Source: Hawksworthiomyces lignivorus (lineage: Eukaryota > Ascomycota > Sordariomycetes > Ophiostomatales > Ophiostomataceae). Taken from it: a stretch of 64,000 nt of DNA. Shown here one piece after another: positions 36,411 to 46,881 of this stretch; the first letter of the stretch is position 1; each line of letters starts with the position of its first letter. The translations under genes were made by a program, and so were the position numbers. The stretch is taken from positions 62,001 through 126,000 of the forward strand of contig NTMA01000034.1 in the NCBI GenBank assembly GCA_002917075.1. Reading direction: 5' to 3'. A model generated the notes under the pieces. That model had not been told where the DNA came from and did no database searches. It saw only the letters and a program-made list of their open reading frames with translations.

Positions 36411-39227
36411 ATGGCGGCTACCAAAGAGCCACGCCGCCGGCGCGCGGCAGTTGTGCCAGCCTCGAAAGCCGCAGCTAAACTCAGAGCACATGTTCAGCCT
36501 GTGAAGGCGCACCGGACTCTGCCCCTTCTACCCCCTCACCAGAACCCACCTACAGCAAAAGAGAGTTCTGGACATGAAAGCCAGACAGGAGGCCTCGACG
36601 GCGCTTGTGATCCGCGGCCGCTATGTCCTGATTCGCCAGTCGCAGCTGAACTAGGGAATGCCTTGAATGTACCAAGACATGAACTATATGATCCTGGATC
36701 TCCCTGGGGTGTTCTTGGTATAGCATACGATCCCGCATCACCACATTGGCCACGGAACTGGCCGTCTGAGGTGCACAAGGCAGCCAAGAGTTTATTATCT
36801 GGGGGCCTGTGCTCTGAAGTGTCACAATCATACCTGGCCGCACATCAGCAGCAGGCGCAATGCCAGCTAGATCAACTTCAGCCTTCGATCGGTCCTGGCT
36901 TATTAGAAATCTTGAAGAGCATACTTCCATCTCCCGCCAACGCTTCATCTTTGCTATTAAAAATCGACTGGCCACCTTTCCTGGCGGAGCTGGCGGCGAC
37001 TGGTGACAACGATTTTATAGACAAGCGCTTCCTCCAATTAGAAGGTGCCAAAGAGAAGGCAACCGACCGTCTAAAGACCAAAAGAAAGACCAGCTCGAAG
37101 AAAAAGGCAAACAAGGTAGCTGATCCGCCAGCAGCCACAACAGACGGGTCGGCAGATTCTACTACACCGCAAGAAGATGCTACAACACCGCAAAAAGATA
37201 CGACAACCAAGGGACGCGATGACACTCCTCGCTCTGCGCATGTACCTGCCGCAGTCCCAGTGTCTCGGTGCTGCCCTGTGGAGGTGCCAGGAATCGTCCA
37301 CATAATTTTGGATAAAGCAAATCCCCAACTGGACCCCCTTCTCATTGATCAATATGCGGAAGTTTCTCACAAGCTTTGCCCTATACACCTAGAGAGATAC
37401 ATGAACTTAAAAGCTGAGAACCGTCGACGATCCCTCACACCTAGCAGAAGAGACGTACCTGATACAGCTGTGCAGACGACAAATATATTACCGCAGAATG
37501 GAACAAGTGCTCTTCACCCACCAAGTTCGCCCCATTTGCAAGCTACGCTTATGCCACAGGCTGTACAGCTTCAGCAACCGTCTCAGATATTGCCATCTGG
37601 CCCACAAGCATCGCAGCACTCACAGGTTTCACAGTTCTCAAACTCCTTGCAGTCTTCACAATTTTCACAGCCTTCACATCCCTTACATCCCTTACAGCCC
37701 CCAGAAACTCCACAGCCGTCACGGTTCTCGCCGTCTTCACAGGTCTCAAACAATCCACAACTGGCGCATAACATCACCCCCCATGTAATACCACTACCGC
37801 TTCCGCATCACTCCCAGCCAATCCAGCCAGCGAGCAAGAAACGGAAAGTGTCTGGCACTCCACGCCAAACGGCGAAAAAGGCCAAGACTTGGAATCGCAG
37901 CACTATGCGACCCGTGGCTAAAGTCGCTCGTGATAGGATGTACCGCGACCGTGTTCTTCAAGAAATCAAGGAAAAGTCTATGAGCATGCAAGGCTCCACG
38001 GTAATGACACATGGCGGTGTCACAGACTACGTCATCTACAATTTGTTGTCTGTTGCAAAGCATCCAAACGTCTTCCCTGATCTGGGGCCAGTGGACGCCC
38101 ATTTATTAAGTGGTGAGGAGGCGCAGGCGAAGCTAGATACCGAGTCGCCAAATGAGCCAGTTGTAACGGAAAACGAGCAGATGTTTCAATGGCAGCCATC
38201 TATGCGGCCGATCGCAGAACTCTTCCGTCGCATGGAGAATCTGGATAGGAGGGTGTCCGTGCAGATACCTTCTCGCGTCTGCACAGGCGACTCGTTTGAG
38301 AGCCGTGAGCTCGTTGAAGTCCGGGACCGATTTTTGGCACCTAAGAAGGTGGCTGTAGCTGACGGCCAAGGCAACCATGAAATAGTGAATGTCGATAACG
38401 ACCCATGGAATATTCTGGATCTGAGAAGCCCGCTTCCGGCGGCCGTGCTGCCGCAATTCCTCACAAGCGAGAATTGCCAGCTGCTGCTGCGGCTGCGTGA
38501 TGAGGTGCTTAATCCAAGTCGAGCTGAGCGGGGGACGGGGACGCGCGAGCAGTGGAACGAGTGGCGCGATGTGCTGGAGTGGGTTCTGCTGTCGCAAGGC
38601 GGACACAACACGTCGCCGCACACGGATAGCCACGGGCTGGGGACCTGGATCACAGTACAGGAAGGGCTGTTTGGGTTTGGGTGGATGTCGCGCCCGACGC
38701 CGGAGGAGCGAGACGCGTGGACGGCCGACCCGAATGGGTTCACGGGTGGCACGTGGTGCTATATGATCCTGGAGCCGGGACAGACGGTGTTTTTCAACTC
38801 AGGCACGGTACATTTCGTGTTCCGGCTCCGGGCGGAGTCGACGCTTGCGCTTGGTGGGCACGTGTTGCAGTGGACGGGAATTGCACGATGGCTGGAGATT
38901 GTAGCGGCGCAGATGCTGAACCCGCACATTACAAACGAGGACATGGAGTGGAGCGCGCCCAAATACGTGCGCGTGGTGGCCAAGCTGGTGGAAATGCGGC
39001 TGCGCAACGGTCGCGTGCATGAGCTGGGAGGCGAAGAGGCCGTACGGAAATTGCTGTTAACGCTAAAGGTAATTATTCTATTCTTTCTCAATCTCCCCCT
39101 GGTTTACTTTGCTTTAGGGCCCCCTTTTAGGCTAACCATCATCTAGGAGTTCGACGAGAAGCATTATAAAGGCCGCAAAAGCGGCTCCCACAAGGGAAGG
39201 CCGAAGAAGAAGAAGAATCACCGCTGA
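36411..39227 (+). CDS. JmjC-domain protein
   Basis: Two exons, 36411-39068 and 39147-39227, give 912 residues. The 78-bp intron begins GTAATT and ends CTAG, and the join is in phase 0. The C-terminal third resembles a JmjC fold: an entry block (LPQFLTSENCQLLLRLRD), then SPHTDSHGLGTWITVQEG with a His-x-Asp pair at residues 737 and 739, GGTWCYMILEPGQTVFFNSG, and the distal VHFVFR with His 801. That His-x-Asp...His set is the Fe(II) triad of 2-oxoglutarate oxygenases, so it could be active, for example as a protein or histone hydroxylase/demethylase. The N-terminal two thirds are low in complexity, with basic runs (KKRKVSG), Lys-rich stretches and a Ser-Gln-rich tract at about residues 400-450. 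Exon 2 adds a very basic tail (GRPKKKKNHR), which suits a nuclear protein. The gene is convergent with a small secreted-protein gene. Confidence 0.82.
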
Positions 39228-39941
39228 GTTGTGCGTAATCTCTAATTTTGCATGTATATCACGCTTTGTGTGTTTGAGTCTCTTTCCGATTATTTTTGTG
39301 TTGATTCTGCATTGCATGGCGCGCACGGCAGGCCGCATGGCATGATGGAGAAACGGAGTCTGGAGTGATTGGAGAGGTGATTATCTGGGAAGATCTGTCA
39401 GAGCGAAGAACATGTCCTTTTTTGATTACTGCTTTTTGTTCTTTTCCCAGACCATGGACGTCTGCTTCTATCGGGATGTAGTATTTGCTCGATGTTTGTG
39501 GGGGGGGGGGGGGGGGGGGGAAGTCGGAGTGGCCTTCAGATCTGAGCTGTTCTCTCAGGCGGTTGGTCCTGGGATTTTCCTTCTATTTCCATGTTTGTTT
39601 ATGTCTGCGATATTATGTCTGTACGATATGACTCTGTACCATAGGTTGGAGTGTTTTCTTTATTTTGTTACTCAGTTGACAACTGATAATGGCATAATTT
39701 TAATATGCAAGCTTTCTATTACCTTCCTATGAATTCGCAAACATTACCTCCCCCCCCTTAATTGCTAGTCAGATGAGAGTTTAATCGCCCATGGTGATTT
39801 TTCGGTTATTTTAGATCATTTCTTCTTGCGAAAGAGAAAAGAGACTTGGCACTTCATCCAAGATCGCGAGCCCTCTAGTGACCTGTCCGATCGACGGGTT
39901 TCCAGATCTGCGCTTCCACATCCTTTAGTCTCTGCGCAGCT
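39228..39941. other. Convergent spacer with G21 run
   Basis: 3' flanks of two convergent genes, with 21 consecutive G at 39500-39520. No gene seen. Confidence 0.65.
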
Positions 39942-40400
39942 TTACAGGCGTGTCAGAACCGGAATGGGCATATGAGTTGGTAGCTTGGCGGGTACCGTAG
40001 TGTTGGCCGCTTTTGCCGTGCTGTTGGCGCTCGTCGCTTTGCTGCTGCAGTTGAGTGTCGGGATGAAGTTTTCCAGCTCCTTTCCGTTGCAGCCCCAACA
40101 TCTGCAGAACTGTTCCCGAGTTAGTACGTCACCAGCTGCTTCTACCTGCCTTGTCCTTCTACTTACAATATCAACCGCCACTTTGGGATCCGGGTCCACG
40201 CAGCCCAGCACGCGCGTCAAGTTGGATGTGTTCAGAAAGCATCCGCTGTTGTCCATGATCAGATAACAGTTAGTGTCCTCACTAGAGAGGTCGCAGGGAT
40301 ACTTGTCGGCATTCTGTCGAAGGGCGGGCGCGTTGTTTGGTGCAGCATTGGCCAGCATGACCAGCGAGGCCAGCAGGGACGGGAAGAAGAGGAGCCTCAT
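39942..40400 (-). CDS. Small secreted eight-cysteine protein
   Basis: Two minus-strand exons, 40400-40167 and 40109-39942, give 133 residues. The 57-bp intron has a GTAAGT donor, a TACTAAC branch site and a CAG acceptor. It is a multiple of three without a stop, so an unspliced reading adds 19 residues. A signal peptide (LLFFPSLLASLVMLANA) likely ends near residue 19. Cysteines sit at 36, 45, 54, 67, 80, 82, 85 and 99, an even number suited to four disulphides. Several N-glycosylation sequons (NTS, NLT, NCS, NST, NTT) are present. The CRC pair recalls CFEM, but the spacing does not fit well, so I leave the family open. Such proteins in fungi include effectors and wall proteins; the function here is unknown. 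Start: the ATG at 40400 puts the signal peptide at the N-terminus. Confidence 0.75.
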   Translation of the reverse strand: MRLLFFPSLLASLVMLANAAPNNAPALRQNADKYPCDLSSEDTNCYLIMDNSGCFLNTSNLTRVLGCVDPDPKVAVDIVSRRTRQVEAAGDVLTREQFCRCWGCNGKELENFIPTLNCSSKATSANSTAKAANTTVPAKLPTHMPIPVLTRL

Positions 40401-40460
40401 TGCTGATGATGTCGAGTAGCTGGAGCTTTTGCTTTCTATAGCTAAGCAAAACGGGTCCAC

Positions 40461-41874
40461 GATGATAGAGTTAAAGAACAGGAAGAGCTATGTATTACAA
40501 GCCTCTTGAAATTCGGAATTGAAACATTGAATTGCAAAAACATATGAACATAGAATACATATATCCCTCGCCCAGACTCGTCGAAAACGAGAGGGCGAGC
40601 ACCACGGAGGCTTATTAGCATATCTTGATATTATCCAGAGACGGCGCGGAACCAAGCCAAATATTAAATAAGAGTTTTTTTTTTTCTTCTTGGATGTATG
40701 CTGTACCTTGCAGCTGATAAGCCAAGAACCTTGAAATCAATTAAGACCTTTATCATCCAGCTTGCCAGGCATTTATAGCTTGCACCGACGAAATATACCC
40801 TGCGGCTTTTGTTATTGCCACTCGCTGTCTGCAATCGTTTCGCCCGTTTCCCTATTTTACCCCGAACAGCCCGACAGCCGAGAACAGTGCAATCTGCGGG
40901 AAGAAAGGCAAACTATAATAATAACGGATAGCCATGTCACTAAGATCCGCTCCAAGTGGGGATGAGAAGACAGCACCGCTAAAGAAGCAAGGCCAAAGAT
41001 GCAGTTCCTTTATCTACCCTGTCTCTTTCTCTTGGGAACCAATGAACTCTCGCGTCATATTTAAGGTTTAGCAATACTTGCGGTTTCGGAATGCAACTTT
41101 ACTCTCTGTCTTGTACGAGATATGGGAATCTTATTGTTGACCGAGAAGCGCCAGCGGACAGACCGAACAGCAGCCTGTAGTTGAGTGAGCCGATACACGT
41201 GGCTGTATCTTTTGGTACCACACGAACTGGTGACACGCCATCTACAAGAATATGGTAGTGACCTGCAGCAGTCAAGCAAATTGCGTAGCCGCAAATGCGT
41301 ACATCCCGCAAGATACTAAATGTGGCTCGGCAGCCGGTATCATGATCGTTGGTGCACGACTATATGGAAACTTGGGAATGAGACGGCATAGAGAGCTTAC
41401 ACTTGCGTATAAATCCCTTTCTACTGCTCCGGACTGGTACAGACGAGACCTTGCATCTTTGGCTTCTTCCGGGCACTCCAATCTTCCGGATCATTCCGTA
41501 CAGATATGGTCCACTTAAAGTGGACCTCCCTAGCTGTAACATACTATTTTTATGTAGCAGTGAGGAAGCGTTAGCTCTGTTTCTTATATACGGGGCAATG
41601 TGCTAGTTACGTGAAAGCAAGTACACTGATACAGACAAGTGAGATGGCGATGGCGAGTGGTAGGTCAAATTCATTTTGCGCTAGTATACAGAGGCGTCTT
41701 GCCGTCGTCTTGTCTACTCTGCCAGTCTGCCCATGTCGCGATGCTGTGCAGAGGTTGGCAAACTGCTAGGACTTGTCTGCTACTAGAAGCAAGAAACAGG
41801 AGCATGCGCTGAGACCAGGGTGCCCAAAGAGCAGCGGCCGCCATTCTGCGCTCTTGCACCTAGCCGTACCGCAC
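40461..41874. other. Spacer with a short inverted repeat
   Basis: No supportable gene. It contains one perfect inverted repeat at 41508-41526, listed separately. Confidence 0.6.
41508..41526. repeat. Inverted repeat, 9-bp arms, 1-bp spacer
   Basis: Arms GGTCCACTT and AAGTGGACC flank a single A. It could be a dimeric protein-binding site or chance; no gene lies close on either side. Confidence 0.7.
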
Positions 41875-43596
41875 TTAGCCGTACCGCACCGCCGCGCCGG
41901 TGAAGTTGAACCAGTCTTCGGCCGTGCGGGCCTCGGCGGGCCGCGCGTAGTTGATGATGGTGCTCTTGGCCATGGTGTAGGCGTGGTAGGCCTCGGCGCC
42001 GTTCTCGCTGCCGACGCCGCTGGAGGAGGTGCCGGGTCCCCAGGGGCTGCTGGGGTCGTTGCGGTGGTGGGTGTTGACCCAGACGAGGCCTGCGCCGATG
42101 CGCTCGGACACGCGGAAGGCGCGGGACAGGTCCTGGGTCCAGACGGCGGCGCCGAGGCCGAACTCGGAGTTGTTGGCCAGCGCGACGGCGCGGTCCTCGT
42201 CGTCGTCGTCAAAGGGCACGACGACGAGCACGGGGCCAAAGGCCTCCTCGCGCCAGATGCGGCTGGCTAGGAGGCGCTCGACGGCCTCGGGCGTGTCGGC
42301 GGCGGGGACGAGGAGCACGGGGTCCAGAAAGTAGCCGCCGTCGAAGCGGAAGCCGTCGAGGGCGCTGACGCCGGTGCGGCGCACGCCGGTGCCGGTGGCC
42401 AGGACGGCGGCGCCGGTGGCGAGGGCGTCCTGGACCAGGGTCTCGACGCCGCGCAGCTGCTTGGCGGAGACCAGTGGGCCCATGGCGCTGAGCGGGTTGG
42501 TGGGGGCGCCGATCTGAGCGGCGATGGCGGCGGCCTTGGCGGTCAGGCGGGCCAGCACGTCGGCGTAGGCGCTGCGGGCGACCAGCAGGCGCGTGGCGGC
42601 GACGCACGTCTGGCCGCTGGCGATAAAGGCGCCAAAGGCGACGCCGTTGACGGCCGCCTCGCGGTCGGCGTCGGCGAAGACGACCACGGGCGCCTTGCCG
42701 CCCAGCTCGGCGTTGAACCGCGCCAGGTTGCGGCCTGCCACGGCGCCCAGCGCGCGGCCCGCGCCGGTGCTGCCGGTGATGTCGACGGAGCGCACCAGCG
42801 GGTGCGAGGCCAGCGCGCTCGCCGTGATGGGGCCCGGCCCGGGAAGCACAGAAAAGACGCCCGCGGGCAGGCCGGCGTCGCGCAGCAGCACGGCCAGGCT
42901 CAGCGAAGACAGCGGCGTCATCTCAGACGGCTTGAGCACCACGCTGTTGCCGGCGGCCAGCGCGGGCGCCAGCTTCTTGACAGCGATCAGCAGCGGGTGG
43001 TTGAAGGGCGTCACCAGCACCACGACGCCCAGCGGCACGCGGTCCGCCCAGTTGTGCAGCTGCCCGGACGTCGGGAAGACCGGCCGCTCCTCGGTACGCA
43101 GCAGCGCCGCATAGTAGCGGAACCAGCGCACCAGCGACGGCACTTGCGCCTGCATCTCGCGCACGGCTCGCCCCGTCTGCTTTACCTCCAGCGAGATCAG
43201 CTCCGGCAGCGCCGCCGTCAGCCGCCGGGCGGCCTCCTCTAAGACGTCGGCGCGGGTCTGCCGCGGCGCACGGGACCACACCCCCGAGGTAAACGCCTCA
43301 TGAGCTTTCCGGACGGTGTAGTCCACGTCATCCGCGGAGGCGCTGTGGCAGCTGGAACGATGCAGATGGCTTATCAGCAAAGTGGCATCCTATGCGAATG
43401 ATGAGAGGATAGACATACTGTGCAAATATTTCTCCTGTTGATGGGTCTTCAATTGGTATTCTGGAAAGTATTATTTAGTCTGTCAGCAGCTGAGATTTGC
43501 CGTAGAAATCTCAGGGAGAAATACTGACGGTGCTTCTGTCCCCTCCTTTTCCTCTCCTGCAGCCCAAAGGAGATGTGTCTTGGGAGACTCGGACAT
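41875..43596 (-). CDS. NAD(P)-dependent aldehyde dehydrogenase
   Basis: Three minus-strand exons, 43596-43529, 43460-43419 and 43351-41875, give 528 residues. Introns are 67-68 bp with GTCAGT and GTATGT donors, and both joins keep the frame. The spliced N-terminus includes PIEDPSTGEIFA, the usual opening strand of the family. Further on are TPFNHP with the catalytic-site Asn 154, KPSEMTP for cofactor binding, FTGS-like ITGSTGAG, NAELGGK with the general base Glu 252, GQTC with the nucleophile Cys 286, and EEAFGPVL near the C-terminus. All catalytic residues are present, so it should be active. It oxidises an aldehyde to an acid with NAD(P); its style resembles the vanillin/salicylaldehyde dehydrogenase group, but that is a weak inference. 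The third exon is very GC-rich compared with its flanks. Confidence 0.9.
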
Positions 43597-44857
43597 GATA
43601 TCAGCTTCGGTATCGAACAGATAATGAAATCTTCTTTCTGTCTCAAAAATACTATGACAGTCTATGAAAATAAATTTCTTCTAGTAGATTTATCACGTCG
43701 AGGCGTATTGTTTTATGAAAATTTGACTGAATTGGATTCAAAAAGAGATTGGGTGACTGACCAGCTGGTGACGTTAACAAGAATACCTTAGGCTTCTGGT
43801 TTAATTCTGTATCGGAGGATGCCGTCGGCGATTACAACGCACCTGAGAAATGCGTGCTGGGAGAGCCCATTAGATTAGTGACGCTTTGCTATTACGCTTT
43901 TGCTTGGCATAAGAAGAAGTAAATCGTTCGCCAAGTGAAGATAAGAGCGTTAGTTTAATTGTTTAGGGGCGAAAAGAACCTCCCCACAAACGACTCCATG
44001 AAGTGTAAATAACATCAACTTTAACAAAAATTTGACTGAGAAACTGGAAGACAAGATAATTCAGAAAGCCAATACAGAAATGTCAAGATGGCTTTCTTCG
44101 TATTGAATTCATCAAATTAATCTAGAAGTGACTTCTCTTTCTTCTTGCCTTTTGACGTTTGTGATAGCAATGGGTCGTACCATATGAAGCGAAGGGCAAA
44201 GGATAGCGAACAAAAAAAAAAAAAAGATACTGGTGTAAGAGGAATTATTCAGAGAAGCCGCACATGCCGTCGATCTTCTTCAAACTGAGAATCACGTTGT
44301 CGAACGAGCCAACATCGAGTGTCGTTGTGTGGATGTAATCATATTTTCTCACTGCATTTTTTTCCGACTTCAAGCTACGTGTGCTTGCTCGGGGTCCAAA
44401 TCACAAGACAGATTCTCAAATCTGTCTACTGTCTTTGTTTGTGCTGCTTACTTGAGATCAAGCCAGCTTTTCTATGCTGTGGTTTGGTGGCCAAAAGCTA
44501 TGAGAGGCAAGCCTGAAATCTCAGTGCAAAGCAACGGTCGTGACTACTGTTTGCACTGCTGCATTTACGCATCTCGCAGAAAAATTCGGCGGTTTAGACT
44601 GCTCTTTCCAGAGATGCCGCGTCGCGTCGCGTCACCTGGAGCCAAGATGTTGTTTGACCAGAAAGATGCTGCCTCAACTTTTGCAGCTCTTCATTTCTCA
44701 TGCTCTCTCTACATCTCTTCTTCACTTCTATTCTCGGATTGCTCTCTCACTCTCCCGTTCTCCCAGTTGCTTATTCTGTATCAAAGCAACAATTTTTACA
44801 TCACGAGTAATTTCGTTTCTCTATCTTGATACCGCATTCAACTTTCCTTTTCAGACT
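43597..44857. other. Spacer upstream of a possible small membrane protein
   Basis: No supportable gene. A pyrimidine-rich tract ending in TTTTCAG (about 44,840-44,853) sits just before the next ATG and may be a leader or 5' intron end. Confidence 0.55.
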
Positions 44858-45079
44858 ATGGGCTTGATACAAATCATTCTCGATCTCGTGGCGCTCACCT
44901 TTGGGTGCGTCAGCCTTGTCGCCGGATTAATTTGTCGTTCTATGGAATCTGGACCTTTTGCGGGTCCGTTAGAAGTGATGACCGCAGTATACATACTCGT
45001 TTATGCAAGACTTATATCGTACGAAATAGCTGAATATCACAACGCTCGCTACAAAGATGACGATTTGAACTCGTCTTAG
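44858..45079 (+). CDS. Possible small membrane protein, 73 residues
   Basis: The frame from ATG 44858 encodes two hydrophobic segments (IILDLVALTFGCVSLVAGLI and LEVMTAVYILVYARLI) with a short loop and a polar acidic tail (KDDDLNSS). I do not recognise a family. In favour: a plausible membrane-protein pattern and a splice-acceptor-like pyrimidine tract just upstream, so this may be the last or only coding exon. Against: it is short, and there is no other evidence of expression or conservation. Confidence 0.4.
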   Translation: MGLIQIILDLVALTFGCVSLVAGLICRSMESGPFAGPLEVMTAVYILVYARLISYEIAEYHNARYKDDDLNSS

Positions 45080-46881
45080 TCATCTGTCAGTGCATCTTCG
45101 AGGCTATCAAGACATCAGCCATAATTTTCGGTGCAACCTCTGCATTATTTTGAAGGGGCCGACGAATTCGGCGGCTTGGCACGAAGAATATTATCTGAGC
45201 TGTGTCAAAATATATCATTCGTAGCCATGCCGGCGGGAATTACAAGCAAAAGACGATGAAATATGAAGGTCTGCAGCACAGCCTACTCAAGCTGCCTGGA
45301 CAACGCCTTACACGCTTATTATTGCAGCAATAGCTTTACCCGTTTATTTTCGAGATGACGATCCTGGTGAGCGAGGTTCTTCTGACCACTTTCCCGACAG
45401 GCAAAATCTTTTGAAGGACAATAGCCATTCGGACAACAAAAGCTGCTGCATTTCGATTTGTGGTTCGTCAACGTGGGTCGTGGAGACAACAAGGTTATGC
45501 CGATGAAGTGCAATGTGGAGGGGGGGTTCTTAGACTTCTCTTCCACAAGGCTGTTATCAGAGAACACGCGAGAGGGAAGGAGAATTAAAGACAAGCAAGC
45601 AAAGTAACATATTCTCCAGCAAAAAAACAACTTGACTAGTTCAATCGTGACCGTCCTCTTCGTAGCACAATTCATGGCACGCAGTGATGATAGAACTCTA
45701 ACAAAAAAAAAGGACTTGGTGGTACCATATTAGTCCCTTTTGCAGTGGACCATATGCCTATCTGAGATTCGATTCATCCTTCTGAACACTCTCAGTCCTC
45801 GGAATCCTGTTCGGTAAAGAAAATGCCTTATAGAGATGACAAGGCAGAAAATTAAAACGACCCAAGAGAGACAGACGGTAAAAAGGGAATGGAAGTAGCC
45901 GAAGTGGCGTACAGAGATGCAATAGGCGCCATACGAGCCACAAAGAGGAGGCAGTTTCAATCTCGGACATTCTCCTTCTGGGAAATGGATTCTTCTCAGA
46001 GATATCAGGTTCGTCAAATCCAGCAGAGTCCGTTTGTAAAAGGCTTAAACACCTTAGGCACCACACGCGCACAATAAATTTGCTCGAGTTTTAGACATCA
46101 TGGTGAGACACCATGGGCTGTGATAGAGACGACAAAGGACTAGGGCATATATGGTTTTCAGTTTGTTAACCTACTATTTTTTTTCTTTTCTTTTGTTTTT
46201 GGGCCGTTGTCTACTTAGCTGTAGAGCGAGATGGGCGAGGCCATCAACGTCTGCTTAGCGTTGCACATCAACTGGAGCGAAACATAACTTCGCCGCTCTC
46301 TTACCTGTCTCTGGTTACCCTCGAAGTTCGGTGCCGGCGCCAACAATTTGCCTTGCCGCGAGTTGCCGTAGCCCCCAGCAGAGCCAATTATGGCGAAGTG
46401 ATGGAGGGCATCTAGAAGCTTCTGGTTGTAGCCGGTCACCATATGCTAGTAGCAGCAGCATGAGAAGTAGCAGCAAGAGCGGCTTAGAAGAGCAGCATCA
46501 ATAAGCACACAACAGAAATGCGAAAAAAAAAAATGTGAGAGAAATAAATAAATCATGAGGCTCTGCGCTAGGGCTACTTTTCACAAGGCTGCGTCCTTGA
46601 GGCGGCTCTGCGCGAAGCATTTTTGAATCCTTTGTATTCCTTCTCCAGGAGCAACACAAGCAAATAAAGATAAAAACAATGGTACAAAATCAGAGTGAAC
46701 AGAAAAACAAGAAAACCTAACAGAAAATCCTACGAAGCCGACCTGGATTTCATCTCAAGTAGCATCGCTCCCGCCTGGCTTTTGGCCGTAGATGGCGATC
46801 CTATTTTGATGTCAGCGGTCAATGAATGCAGCGGAAGAGGCCTCTGCGAAGAGAGCTGGCGGTGCGCGAGGGATGAAAAAC
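45080..46881. other. Spacer downstream of methyltransferase B
   Basis: No supportable gene; AT-rich with short A-runs. The right end is the 3' flank of methyltransferase B. Confidence 0.6.

Noticed and set aside
41360..41542. Short frame ending at the inverted repeat, considered as a transposon remnant
   Set aside because: Only one inverted repeat, no second terminus, no target-site duplication and no transposase-like motif.
41773..42270. 165-codon open frame antisense to the aldehyde dehydrogenase end
   Set aside because: Gly/Val/Ala-rich shadow opposite conserved ALDH sequence.
46000..46025. GGTTCGTCAAATCC, loosely similar to a tRNA T-arm
   Set aside because: The loop length is wrong and there is no cloverleaf around it.
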